From Zoogloea sp. LCSB751 (GTDB lineage: Bacteria; Pseudomonadota; Gammaproteobacteria; Burkholderiales; Rhodocyclaceae): a stretch of 64,000 nucleotides of DNA. The translations under genes were made by a program, and so were the position numbers. The notes under the pieces were generated by a model that searched no databases, was not told where the DNA came from, and was given only the letters and a program-made list of their open reading frames with translations. The DNA is taken from the NCBI RefSeq assembly GCF_002028455.1, contig NZ_MWUM01000003.1, positions 237,374 through 301,373 on the forward strand, read 5' to 3'. Below, one piece after another: positions 16,958 to 27,178 of this stretch. Numbering within the stretch: the stretch's first letter is position 1; each line of letters opens with the position of its first letter.

Positions 16958-17842
16958 TTAGCCGTGGCGGGGCGCGGAGCTCCAGTGCAGCTTTTCACGC
17001 AGCATGGCGAAATAACTGTAGCCCGCGGGGTGCAGCAGACGTACCCGGTGGGGCGAGCGGGTAATCTGCAAGGTATCGCCCGCGCGGGTGTCGTAACGTG
17101 TCTGACCGTCGAAATGTACGCGGGAATCGTGCGGTGGCAGCAGGACAATTTCGATGCGGCAACGATCCGGCAGCGTGATCGGGCGCGCCGTCAATGCATG
17201 GGGGCACATCGGCACCAGAGCGATGCCATCTACGCTCGGGTGCAGTATCGGACCGTTGGCAGACAGGGCATAGGCCGTAGAACCGGTCGGCGTCGAAATG
17301 ATCATGCCGTCCGAACGCTGCGTATAGACGAACTCTCCGTCGATACGCAGATCGAACTCGATCATGCGACCGAGATCCCCCTTGTTGACCACCACATCGT
17401 TGAGTGCCACCGTATGAAACACACGCTTTCCGCTACGGAGCACTTCTGCGTCGAGCAGCACGCGGCTCTCTTCCGAATAACGGCCTTCGAGCACCTCGCT
17501 GATCTTCTCCTGCGCAACGTCCCGGGAAATATCGGTCAGGAAACCGAGCCGCCCCTGATTGACCCCAACCAGCGGCACCTCGTATTCCGCCAACCGGCAT
17601 GCACTATTGAGAAGCGTGCCATCGCCCCCAAGTACGACGGCAAGATCAGCCTGGACCCCGATTTCTTCATAGCTGGCAACGGGGAAGCCCGCCGTCAGGC
17701 CAGTGGAACTTGCCGTCCCCTGTTCGATCAGCACCTGGAGCCCCAGGCTGCGCAAATGATTGGCCAGCCGAAGCACCGCCTCAGCCACCTCGGGGCTCTG
17801 ATACTTACCGATCAGCGCAATCGTCTTGAACTCACAGGTCAT
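16958..17842 (-). CDS. nadK: NAD kinase
   Basis: It phosphorylates NAD to NADP. The 294-residue protein has the GGDGTLL motif (diacylglycerol-kinase-like fold) near residue 70, NQGRLGFLTD, and the TPTGSTAYALSANGPI signature. The start at 17842 (MTCEFKTIAL) fits the family; the version six codons longer does not. It is divergent from hrcA and upstream of recN, a common betaproteobacterial trio. Confidence 0.95.
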   Translation of the reverse strand: MTCEFKTIALIGKYQSPEVAEAVLRLANHLRSLGLQVLIEQGTASSTGLTAGFPVASYEEIGVQADLAVVLGGDGTLLNSACRLAEYEVPLVGVNQGRLGFLTDISRDVAQEKISEVLEGRYSEESRVLLDAEVLRSGKRVFHTVALNDVVVNKGDLGRMIEFDLRIDGEFVYTQRSDGMIISTPTGSTAYALSANGPILHPSVDGIALVPMCPHALTARPITLPDRCRIEIVLLPPHDSRVHFDGQTRYDTRAGDTLQITRSPHRVRLLHPAGYSYFAMLREKLHWSSAPRHG

Positions 17843-17973
17843 GCGCCGATTAAACCACATTATTCATGGGCGTCGCAGGCCACCACGGCAAAACAGGACA
17901 GCCCGGCACCATTCATGCTTCTCATGAGCGCCTCCCTTCCTTAGAATCCCAGCGTCTCTCCGAGCCTTCAGCC

Positions 17974-19002
17974 ATGACCAGCCTCGATCAACGTTCGCAA
18001 ATTCTCCTCAAGACCCTGGTGGAGCACTATATCGCCGAAGGCCAGCCCGTCGGCTCGCGTGCGCTGTCGCGCCATTCCGGCCTCAAGCTCTCACCGGCAA
18101 CGGTGCGTAACGTGATGTCGGATCTGGAAGAGCTCGGCTTCATTACCAGTCCACACACCTCCGCCGGGCGGGTTCCCACGCCGCTGGGTTACCGCTTCTT
18201 CGTGGACAGCCTGCTCACCGTCCAACCCATTGGTATCGGCCAGATGCAGGAAATCAAGGGGCAGATCCAGCCGGGCGAACCCCAGCGGGTCATCAACGCC
18301 GCCTCCCAACTGCTGTCGGGTCTCACCCACTTTGCCGGCGTGGTGATCTCCCCCAAACAGGACGCCATCAAGATCCGCCAGATCGAATTCGTCAGCCTCT
18401 CGGACACCCGCGTCCTGCTGATCCTCGTAACCACCAGTGGTGACGTACAGAACCGCATCCTGTTTACCAAGCGCCCCTATAGTGCTGCCGAACTGGTCAC
18501 CGCCGCCAACTACCTCAATCAGAACTTTGCCGGCCTGGCCTTCCCAGAGATTCGCACCCGAATCCAGGACGAACTCAAGCAACTCCGCTCCGACATGACC
18601 GACCTCATGAGTGCGGCGGTCGAAGCGGGCAGCGAGGCACTGGAGGAAACCCAGAGTACCTACGTAATCTCCGGCGAAACCAATCTGCTCGACGCGGAAG
18701 ACCTGTCGTCCAACATGGCCCGCTTGCGTGATCTGTTCAAACTGTTCGAGCAGAAAACCGGCCTGATGCAGTTGCTCGACATCTCCAACCGCGCTCAAGG
18801 CGTGCAGATCTTCATCGGCGGAGAGAGCGGACTGAGCCCTCTCGACGACTGCAGCGTCATCACGGCCCCCTACGAAGTAGATGGCCAGTTGGTCGGCTCA
18901 GTTGGCGTCATCGGCCCAACTCGCATGGCCTACGAACGAGTGATTCCGATCGTCGACGTCACCGCCCGCCTCCTAACCAGCGCCCTTTCGGGCCACAACT
19001 GA
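17974..19002 (+). CDS. hrcA: Heat-inducible transcription repressor HrcA
   Basis: It represses chaperone genes by binding CIRCE operators and is activated by GroE. The 342-residue protein starts at the ATG at 17974 ([20 protein letters not shown]). It has an N-terminal winged helix with [18 protein letters not shown] and [16 protein letters not shown], then GAF-like and dimerisation parts. The grpE-dnaK-dnaJ operon lies 4 kb away. I found no CIRCE sequence in front of grpE by eye, so its target is probably elsewhere. Confidence 0.95.
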   Translation: MTSLDQRSQILLKTLVEHYIAEGQPVGSRALSRHSGLKLSPATVRNVMSDLEELGFITSPHTSAGRVPTPLGYRFFVDSLLTVQPIGIGQMQEIKGQIQPGEPQRVINAASQLLSGLTHFAGVVISPKQDAIKIRQIEFVSLSDTRVLLILVTTSGDVQNRILFTKRPYSAAELVTAANYLNQNFAGLAFPEIRTRIQDELKQLRSDMTDLMSAAVEAGSEALEETQSTYVISGETNLLDAEDLSSNMARLRDLFKLFEQKTGLMQLLDISNRAQGVQIFIGGESGLSPLDDCSVITAPYEVDGQLVGSVGVIGPTRMAYERVIPIVDVTARLLTSALSGHN

Positions 19003-19013
19003 CGAAAGCCTCC

Positions 19014-20114
19014 ATGACCCGATACTGGCAGGAGCCAGCCTACACCCATGGCCAGGAGCCGCGTACTGGCATCCTGCTGGTCAATCTCGGCACACCGGCG
19101 GCCGCAACAGCCGACGCGCTCCGCCCCTATCTGAAGCAATTTCTGTCGGATCCCCGGGTTGTCGAAATTCCCCGCCTCATCTGGTGGCCGATCCTCAACG
19201 GCATCATCCTGCGAACCCGCCCGGCCAAGTCTGCCGCGAAGTACGCCAGCGTGTGGACCAACGATGGCTCGCCACTCAAGGTTCACACCGAGAAACAGGC
19301 CAAGCTGCTGGCCGGCTTCCTGACCCACGCGGGCCAGCCCGACCTGCAAGTGAGCTGGGCCATGCGTTATGGCCAGCCTTCCATCCGCAAACAGCTGGAC
19401 GCACTACGGAGCAGTGGTTGCACGCGTATCCTCGTCGTTCCGCTCTACCCCCAGTTTGCCGCCAGCACCACGGCGACCGTCATCGACGAGGTAGCCGACA
19501 GCCTTCGCCACTGGCGAAACCTTCCCGAAGTCCGCTACGTACGCAGCTTTGGTGACGACCCTGGCTATATCGCGGCCCTGGCCCAATCGGTGCGTGACCA
19601 CTGGAAGAAGGAAGGACAAGCCGACAGGCTCGTGCTCAGCTTCCACGGCATTCCGCGTCGCTCCCTGGACCTCGGCGACCCCTACCACTGCGAGTGCCAC
19701 AAGACGGCCCGTCTGTTGCGCGAGGCACTGCAACTGCCACCGGAACGGATGATCGTCAGCTTCCAGTCGCGCTTCGGCAAGGCAGAATGGCTGACCCCAT
19801 ACACCCAGCCCACGCTGGAAAAACTGGCTCGCGACAAGGCCGCCGCATCCGTGGACGTCATGTGCCCGGGCTTCGTCTCCGACTGCCTGGAAACGCTGGA
19901 AGAAATCAACATGGAGTGCCGCGAGGCCTTCCTCCATGCCGGCGGCCAACGCTTCAGCTACATCCCCTGCCTCAACGAACGACAGGACTGGATCGAGGCC
20001 CTGACAAGCCTGAGCCTCCGCCACCTGGGCCACTGGCTTGACGAAAGCCCTCTGAACGGGAGTGAACGGACCCTCCAAGCGGAACGCGCCCGCTCCATGG
20101 GCGCACTCACATGA
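19014..20114 (+). CDS. hemH: Ferrochelatase
   Basis: It inserts Fe2+ into protoporphyrin IX in the last step of protoheme synthesis. The 366-residue protein has the N-terminal GILLVNLGTP, the catalytic region LVLSFHGIPRRSLDLGDPYHCECHKTA-type segment with the conserved His (split around residues 203-225), and C-terminal VMCPGFVSDCLETLEEI. It starts 11 bases after the hrcA stop, so the two are probably cotranscribed. Confidence 0.97.
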   Translation: MTRYWQEPAYTHGQEPRTGILLVNLGTPAAATADALRPYLKQFLSDPRVVEIPRLIWWPILNGIILRTRPAKSAAKYASVWTNDGSPLKVHTEKQAKLLAGFLTHAGQPDLQVSWAMRYGQPSIRKQLDALRSSGCTRILVVPLYPQFAASTTATVIDEVADSLRHWRNLPEVRYVRSFGDDPGYIAALAQSVRDHWKKEGQADRLVLSFHGIPRRSLDLGDPYHCECHKTARLLREALQLPPERMIVSFQSRFGKAEWLTPYTQPTLEKLARDKAAASVDVMCPGFVSDCLETLEEINMECREAFLHAGGQRFSYIPCLNERQDWIEALTSLSLRHLGHWLDESPLNGSERTLQAERARSMGALT

Positions 20115-20157
20115 TGGCAACGAAGGAGCCGGACACCCACGGCAGAAACGGTGATCA

Positions 20158-20505
20158 GTGGTGAAACTTCTTTTACGCTGGGTTCTGAATGCTGTCGCCC
20201 TGATGCTGATTCCCGAGGTCGTCACAAGCATCCGGGTCGACAGCTACACGGCTGCCCTGATCAGCGCACTATTGCTGGGTTTTGTGAACGCGATCCTTCG
20301 GCCAATCCTGATCATCATCACATTACCGATCACCATCCTGACCCTCGGCCTGTTCACCCTGATCATCAATGCCTTGATGTTCTGGTCTGTGTCTGGGCTG
20401 GTGCGCGGTTTTGTCGTACCCGACTTCCTGACCGCATTCTGGGGGGCGCTGACATACAGCCTGCTGACCTGGATGGTCAGCTTGGCACTGGGCGACAAAG
20501 ACTGA
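20158..20505 (+). CDS. Small four-helix membrane protein, phage-holin family IV type (PF04020-like)
   Basis: A 115-residue, very hydrophobic protein with about four membrane segments: residues 1-20, 27-47 (AALISALLLGFVNAILRPI), 52-80 and 90-112. The LGFVNAILRPI and ITILTLGLFTLIINALMF runs are typical of the conserved chromosomal holin-like family. Its function is unknown, and there is no lysis or prophage gene nearby. Two adjacent GTG codons (20158 and 20161) could be the start. It is convergent with the AP2-like gene. Confidence 0.8.
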   Translation: MVKLLLRWVLNAVALMLIPEVVTSIRVDSYTAALISALLLGFVNAILRPILIIITLPITILTLGLFTLIINALMFWSVSGLVRGFVVPDFLTAFWGALTYSLLTWMVSLALGDKD

Positions 20506-20525
20506 AGGGGCCCGGGTTGCCGACC

Positions 20526-21053
20526 TCAGGGCGTGTGGCCGGAGCCCGCGCCCACCACCGCACGACGACGCGTCGTCTTGCGGCGTACCGCGCCCGGATC
20601 AAAAGCCCCACTCAGCTTCCCGAGAGCTACCGACCTGGCATCCATGGCCATCTGGAAAGCGCCATCTTCGCCGTATTTCTTGACGGAGAACTTGACCCGC
20701 TTGCGCTTTCCGTCCGGTAAAGGCCATGACGCCACCCAGAACCAGCGCTGCTTCTCTTCCGGCAGATCACGGGTTTCCGAGGCGCAATAGCGGCACACAC
20801 CTACCACGCCCGAACGGTTGTTCTTTTTGACAATATTGGAATATTCGCGCATCGACAGCGGAGGATGGGCTGCAATGATCTCGTCCCGATACGCTTTTGC
20901 AGCGACAAACGAACGCTGCTTACCACCGAAGACCCCATCACTGAAGTGCTTGCGATAGATCACCCCACGCCGCTGGATCGTCACCAGCCAACCATGAGTA
21001 CGGCTGGTTTCGTTATCGACCCGACTGATCCCATAAGTGCTGCCCCGGCCCAC
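20526..21053 (-). CDS. AP2/ERF-like DNA-binding domain protein, two repeats
   Basis: A 175-residue basic protein without a nuclease domain. Two segments have the AP2-like strand pattern and YRG/aromatic signatures: about 20-62 (GWLVTIQRRGVIYRKHFSDG then AAKAYRDEII) and about 78-145 (SGVVGVCRYC ... WFWVASWPLPDGKRKRVKFS, then FQMAMDARSVAL). A very basic tail RRKTTRRRA follows. The start is a GTG at 21053 with a GGAGG-type site upstream. Bacterial AP2 domains are usually attached to HNH homing endonucleases; here none is present. A sequence-specific DNA-binding role is inferred from fold resemblance only. Confidence 0.65.
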   Translation of the reverse strand: MGRGSTYGISRVDNETSRTHGWLVTIQRRGVIYRKHFSDGVFGGKQRSFVAAKAYRDEIIAAHPPLSMREYSNIVKKNNRSGVVGVCRYCASETRDLPEEKQRWFWVASWPLPDGKRKRVKFSVKKYGEDGAFQMAMDARSVALGKLSGAFDPGAVRRKTTRRRAVVGAGSGHTP

Positions 21054-21207
21054 GCGTCACCCCCCTCCGCCCGCACAGATATCGCGATACAAGCTGGATT
21101 TCGGCCGAATTTGGTGGAACTTTAGATTTTCACAATATACCCATCTGTCTCCGCTTGAAACCCAGAATCAGTCCCCAACATAGAAAGAAACCCTCGCGGA
21201 GCCCCCA

Positions 21208-21657
21208 ATGATTGACCCCCTACTGATTGCCTGCCCCCATTGCGCCGCACTCAACCGCATGCCAGCCGCGCGCCTGCAGGACGCTGGGCATTGCGGAAAA
21301 TGTAAGAAGGCCCTCTTCACCGGCACGCCGATCCACCTGACAGGAAGAAACTTTTCCACTCACGCGGAACGTGGCGGCATTCCCTTGCTGGTGGACTTCT
21401 GGGCCCCTTGGTGCGGCCCATGCCGCAGCATGGCTCCCGCCTTCGAGGCCGCGGCAGCAAGCCTCGAACCCCGGTTCAGGCTCGGCAAGGTAAATACGGA
21501 GGAGGAATCGGGCCTGGCTGCACGTTTCGGCATTCGAAGCATCCCGACTCTCATACTCATCCACGAGGGCAGGGAAATCGCACGTCACTCCGGCGCCATC
21601 GGCAGCCATGACATTCAACACTGGGCACTGGCCAATCTCGGCCATAGCGCTCCTTGA
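21208..21657 (+). CDS. trxC: Thioredoxin 2 (zinc-ribbon thioredoxin)
   Basis: A cytosolic disulfide reductase. The 149-residue protein begins with a zinc ribbon made by CPHC (near residue 10) and CGKC (near residue 30), followed by a thioredoxin fold with active site WCGPC near residue 70 and the cis-Pro in RSIPTL. This zinc-finger architecture separates TrxC from TrxA, which is also encoded in the window. It is convergent with the Ser/Thr kinase gene, 15 bases away. Confidence 0.95.
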   Translation: MIDPLLIACPHCAALNRMPAARLQDAGHCGKCKKALFTGTPIHLTGRNFSTHAERGGIPLLVDFWAPWCGPCRSMAPAFEAAAASLEPRFRLGKVNTEEESGLAARFGIRSIPTLILIHEGREIARHSGAIGSHDIQHWALANLGHSAP

Positions 21658-21672
21658 CGAAGGAGGCTGTCG

Positions 21673-23034
21673 TCAGTTGTCGACCAGCTGGAGTTCCATG
21701 CCGAAACCGCTCGCCGTAATGCGCTCGGCAGGCGGCCCATCTTTCGACAGATCCCGTTGGGCCTGCCCCAGCCGGCGTGCAACGACAGTCACGAGCCGGG
21801 AACGGAAGGCCTCCTGGCATTCATCCGTGGCAAGAGACAACGAGGCCGGATTCAGCTCGAGATACACGGTGGACGTGGTCGTGACCACCGTATTCATGTG
21901 TTTGTGCTCCTGCTGGTCGAGATAGGCTAGTTCGCCAAACACCTCGCCATAGGAATGCTCGCAAACACGATGCCCATCGACGGAAATCTCCACGCGCCCG
22001 TCGATGACAATCCCAAAACGTTGATCAGCATCCCCTTCTCGCATCAGCAAGGTGTTCGAGTCGACCTTGCGCCAGCGGGAAATACGCAGGATCTCCCAGA
22101 TTTCCACATCTTCGAACTCTACGAAGAAGGGCATCTTGCGGAGGATGGAGAAGCGCGTCGTATCCTGCGGGAGACTCGTATCGTCGAGGATCTTGTACCT
22201 GACCGCCGACAAATCCTTGGCGAAATCGGCGCCGTTCTTGTAACGGGAATACAGATCCTTCTCAAGTGCCTTGCGGATGACCGTATCGAGTTGCTCCGGC
22301 AGGTCCGCGTTGATCTGCGAGACAAGGGGCGGCTCGGTGTTGAGAATCTTGTAGATCAGCTGTGCCGGGTTCTTGGCACGGAACGGCAAACGCCCGGTCA
22401 GCATGTGAAAAAGCACGACCCCCAGAGAAAACAGGTCGGTCTTCTGATTCAGCGGATAGCCCTTGATCTGCTCCGGGCTCATGTAGGCTGGCGATCCAAC
22501 CCCCATGATGAAGGTCGAATCGGATTCACTCTTCTTGCTGATGTTGAGAGCCAGCCCGAAGTCAGTGATTTTGACGTTATCCTGCTCATCGATCAGGATG
22601 TTGGCCGGCTTGATGTCCCGGTGCACGATACCTTGGCGGTACGCGTAATCCAGCGCCATGCAACACTTGAAAATGATGCCTATCGTCCGGTGCAGCGGGA
22701 GAAGATTCTGGAACGTGCAGTACGGCTCCAGCGTCGTGCCGGGAAAGTACTCCATGACGATGTAGGCGTAGTCCTTCTCGACCGCGGCATCGAAGATCTT
22801 GATGATGTTCGGGTGATCGAGGCGGCGAGACACGTCCATCTCGGCACGCAGCAGCTTGAGAAGCCTACGATTCCACTTCGCCTCGTCCTTCGACTTGTCA
22901 TCGAAGCGAATCAGCTTGAGCGCAACCGGCTCCGGGTACTGGGGGTGCTCAGCCAGATAAACGGTTGCCGTGGCGCCACGGCCTACCTCGCGGAGCAGCT
23001 TGTATTTGCCAATTTTATCGGGTTCTTGTTCCAT
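21673..23034 (-). CDS. Ser/Thr protein kinase with C-terminal cyclic-nucleotide-binding-like domain
   Basis: A 453-residue protein. An N-terminal Hanks-type kinase (about 10-270) has the Gly-rich loop VGRGATATVY, Lys40 in VALKL, catalytic Asp140 in HRDIKPAN, Asp158 in DFG and SPAYMSPEQ, so it should be active. A cNMP-binding-like domain (about 300-420) has the phosphate-cassette region FGELAYL, but His or Lys stands where the cassette usually has Arg. There is no membrane segment or PASTA domain. The start at 23034 (MEQEPDKIGKYKLL) is chosen by alignment to the kinase fold. It is divergent from grpE-dnaK-dnaJ; its substrate is unknown. Confidence 0.9.
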   Translation of the reverse strand: MEQEPDKIGKYKLLREVGRGATATVYLAEHPQYPEPVALKLIRFDDKSKDEAKWNRRLLKLLRAEMDVSRRLDHPNIIKIFDAAVEKDYAYIVMEYFPGTTLEPYCTFQNLLPLHRTIGIIFKCCMALDYAYRQGIVHRDIKPANILIDEQDNVKITDFGLALNISKKSESDSTFIMGVGSPAYMSPEQIKGYPLNQKTDLFSLGVVLFHMLTGRLPFRAKNPAQLIYKILNTEPPLVSQINADLPEQLDTVIRKALEKDLYSRYKNGADFAKDLSAVRYKILDDTSLPQDTTRFSILRKMPFFVEFEDVEIWEILRISRWRKVDSNTLLMREGDADQRFGIVIDGRVEISVDGHRVCEHSYGEVFGELAYLDQQEHKHMNTVVTTTSTVYLELNPASLSLATDECQEAFRSRLVTVVARRLGQAQRDLSKDGPPAERITASGFGMELQLVDN

Positions 23035-23138
23035 ACGTGCTTTACGCCCCAGAGCCTGGAAAGATGACCGGGACACGCCGGATTCATCACAATTTTACAC
23101 CCTCTGTGAATATCGGGCGGCGCCGACGAAAATTGCCC

Positions 23139-23167
23139 CTTGAAATCTTAACCTGCGCCCCCAAGTT
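23139..23167 (+). promoter_or_regulatory. Sigma-32 heat-shock promoter of grpE
   Basis: A CTTGAAA -35 element (23139-23145) lies 13 bases before a CCCCAAGTT -10 element (23159-23167). This closely fits the sigma-32 consensus CTTGAAA-N11-16-CCCCATNT. It sits 31 bases upstream of the grpE start. Confidence 0.85.
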
Positions 23168-23197
23168 ATCGCGAGTCCCAAAAAGGAGCCCTTACCC

Positions 23198-23788
23198 ATG
23201 CAAGATCAAGACACCCCGCTGAGCCCCGAAGAAAAGAAAGCCCCGGAGCTCGTGGAAAACGTCACCGGTGCCGAAGCCGAGCAAGCGTCCCAAGCAGCCG
23301 ATGCGCCGAGTGTCGACTCGCTGCCGAACATCGCTGAACAACTCCGCCAGGCCGAACTGAAGGCTGCCGAGCACCATGACGCGTGGCTCCGGGCCAAGGC
23401 CGAGACCGAGAACATCCGGCGCCGCGCCCAGGACGATATCGCCAAGGCCGGCAAGTTCGCCGCCGACAAATTCACTCAGGCCATGCTGCCGGTGAAGGAC
23501 AGCCTCGAAGCGGCCCTCGCCACCGAGAACGCAACGCTGGAGAGCTTCAAGCAGGGTGTAGAGCTCACGCTCAAGCAACTCGTCTCGGCGTTCCAGGGCG
23601 CCAATGTCGTCGAGGTCAATCCAGTCGGCGAAAAGTTCGACCCGAACAAGCATCAGGCCATCAGCGCGATCGAGGCCGAAGGCGAACCCAATACGGTGAT
23701 CAACGTGCTGCAGAAGGGCTACCTCCTGCACGACCGCACCATTCGCCCAGCCCTCGTGGTCGTATCGAAAGCCAAATCCGCCGCTTGA
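23198..23788 (+). CDS. grpE: Nucleotide exchange factor GrpE
   Basis: It releases ADP from DnaK. The 196-residue protein has an acidic, flexible N-terminus, a long coiled coil (about 45-110, with [18 protein letters not shown]) and a C-terminal beta wing with [10 protein letters not shown] and [22 protein letters not shown] site is placed before the ATG at 23198. It is the first gene of the grpE-dnaK-dnaJ heat-shock operon. Confidence 0.97.
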   Translation: MQDQDTPLSPEEKKAPELVENVTGAEAEQASQAADAPSVDSLPNIAEQLRQAELKAAEHHDAWLRAKAETENIRRRAQDDIAKAGKFAADKFTQAMLPVKDSLEAALATENATLESFKQGVELTLKQLVSAFQGANVVEVNPVGEKFDPNKHQAISAIEAEGEPNTVINVLQKGYLLHDRTIRPALVVVSKAKSAA

Positions 23789-23880
23789 AAGCTGCGGCGG
23801 CATCCCCATATCGGTAACAAGTCAGCGCTCCGCCCCTGTCGGACCGCATCTCAAACAGAATTCGAACTGAAGGAAAACTC

Positions 23881-25818
<1,938 letters not shown>

Positions 25819-25852
25819 GCCTGTCCGGCATCACTGCCACATAGACAGTTCC

Positions 25853-25894
25853 GGCCGAGCCATGCCGGCGCCCCGCGCGCCGCTCGGCTCGGCC
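25853..25894 (+). terminator. Hairpin between dnaK and dnaJ
   Basis: Arms GGCCGAGCC (25853-25861) and GGCTCGGCC (25886-25894) pair perfectly over nine bases, with a 24-base GC-rich loop and only TTT afterwards. It is a weak terminator or an RNA-processing site that could lower dnaJ relative to dnaK. Confidence 0.45.
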
Positions 25895-25923
25895 TTTCCA
25901 CAAGATAGCCAGAGCACCCAAAA

Positions 25924-27051
25924 ATGGCGAAACGGGATTTATACGAGATCCTCGGCGTCAATCGTGACGCCTCCGAGGATGAACTGAAAAAGGCCTACCG
26001 CAAGCTGGCCATGAAGTTCCATCCGGACCGCAATCCGGACAACAAGGAAGCCGAAGAGAAGTTCAAGGAGGTCAAGGAAGCCTACGAGATCCTGACCGAC
26101 AGCAACAAGCGCGCCGCCTACGACCGCTACGGCCATGCCGGAGTCGATCCTTCGATGGGCGGTGGTGGCGGTGGCGGCCAGGGCTTCGACGGCTTTGCCG
26201 ACGCGTTCGGCGACATCTTCGGTGACATCTTCGGTGGTGGCGGCGGACGCGGACGTTCCAACGTCTATCGCGGCGCTGACCTGCGCTACAACCTCGAAAT
26301 CACGCTAGAGGAAGCCGCCCGTGGTGCCGAGAAGACAATCCGGATTCCCGCTCTCGAGGAATGCGACAGCTGCCACGGCAGCGGCGCCAAGCCCGGCACC
26401 CAGCCCAAGACCTGCCCCACCTGCGGCGGCGCCGGCCAGGTGCGCATCCAGCAGGGCTTCTTCTCGATCCAGCAGACCTGCCCGAAGTGCCACGGCAGCG
26501 GCCGCATCATCCCCGAGCCCTGCTCGTCCTGCGGCGGCGCCGGCCGGATCAAGCGCCAGAAGACCCTGGAAGTGAAGATCCCTGCCGGCATCGACGACGG
26601 CATGCGCCTGCGCCACAGCGGCCATGGTGAGCCTGGTGTCAATGGTGGCCCGGCCGGCGATCTCTACGTGGAAATCCACATCAAGCAGCACCCGGTTTTC
26701 CAGCGGGACGGCGACGATCTTCACTGCGAAATGCCGATCAGCTTCACCACCGCAGCACTGGGTGGCGAGATCGAAATCCCCACTCTCGACGGCGCTGCCG
26801 GTATCCGCATTCCGGCGGAGACGCAGAGTGCCAAGGTGTTCCGCCTGCGCGGCAAGGGCATCCGCAACGTGCGCAGCCACGCCCCTGGCGATCTGATGGT
26901 GCACGTGATCGTGGAAACTCCCGTCAAGCTGACCGAAAGGCAGAAAGAACTGCTGCGGGAATTCGATGAAATCGCGTCGTCCAATGCCGAGCGTCACAAC
27001 CCGAAGGCAAAGTCCTGGATGGACAAGGTGAAGGACTTCTTCGGCGCCTGA
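25924..27051 (+). CDS. dnaJ: Chaperone DnaJ (Hsp40)
   Basis: Co-chaperone that stimulates DnaK ATPase. The 375-residue type A protein has a J domain (1-70) with the HPD motif in KFHPDRNPD, a Gly/Phe-rich linker, a zinc-finger region with four CxxCxGxG repeats ([32 protein letters not shown]) and C-terminal substrate-binding barrels. It is the last gene of the heat-shock operon; a strong inverted repeat follows. Confidence 0.98.
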   Translation: MAKRDLYEILGVNRDASEDELKKAYRKLAMKFHPDRNPDNKEAEEKFKEVKEAYEILTDSNKRAAYDRYGHAGVDPSMGGGGGGGQGFDGFADAFGDIFGDIFGGGGGRGRSNVYRGADLRYNLEITLEEAARGAEKTIRIPALEECDSCHGSGAKPGTQPKTCPTCGGAGQVRIQQGFFSIQQTCPKCHGSGRIIPEPCSSCGGAGRIKRQKTLEVKIPAGIDDGMRLRHSGHGEPGVNGGPAGDLYVEIHIKQHPVFQRDGDDLHCEMPISFTTAALGGEIEIPTLDGAAGIRIPAETQSAKVFRLRGKGIRNVRSHAPGDLMVHVIVETPVKLTERQKELLREFDEIASSNAERHNPKAKSWMDKVKDFFGA

Positions 27052-27076
27052 TCATTGCCGCACTGCAGCAGCCTGA

Positions 27077-27135
27077 CACGCGGGCCGACGTTGTTTCAAC
27101 GTCGGCCCGCGTGCTTTCCGAAAGGCATTTTTTTT
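27077..27135 (+). terminator. Terminator of grpE-dnaK-dnaJ
   Basis: A perfect 17-bp stem (27077-27093 with 27097-27113) closed by a TTT loop begins 26 bases after the dnaJ stop. A short T-run follows directly, and an eight-T tract lies at 27128-27135. Confidence 0.8.
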
Positions 27136-27139
27136 GTCC

Positions 27140-27145
27140 TATACT
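27140..27145 (+). promoter_or_regulatory. Possible -10 element for the binding-protein gene
   Basis: TATACT lies 33 bases before the ATG, just after the dnaJ terminator. No convincing -35 hexamer is seen 16-18 bases upstream because that stretch is the terminator T-run. Confidence 0.35.
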
Positions 27146-27178
27146 CGTGGCCGGCTCCGATTTGATTAACAAAAAATA

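Noticed and set aside
20158..20505. Holin-like gene as evidence of a prophage
   Set aside because: This chromosomal holin-like family is widespread outside prophages, and there are no phage structural, lysis or integrase genes in the window.
23168..23197. CIRCE operator before grpE
   Set aside because: No TTAGCACTC/GAGTGCTAA arms were found around the promoter; only the sigma-32 elements fit.
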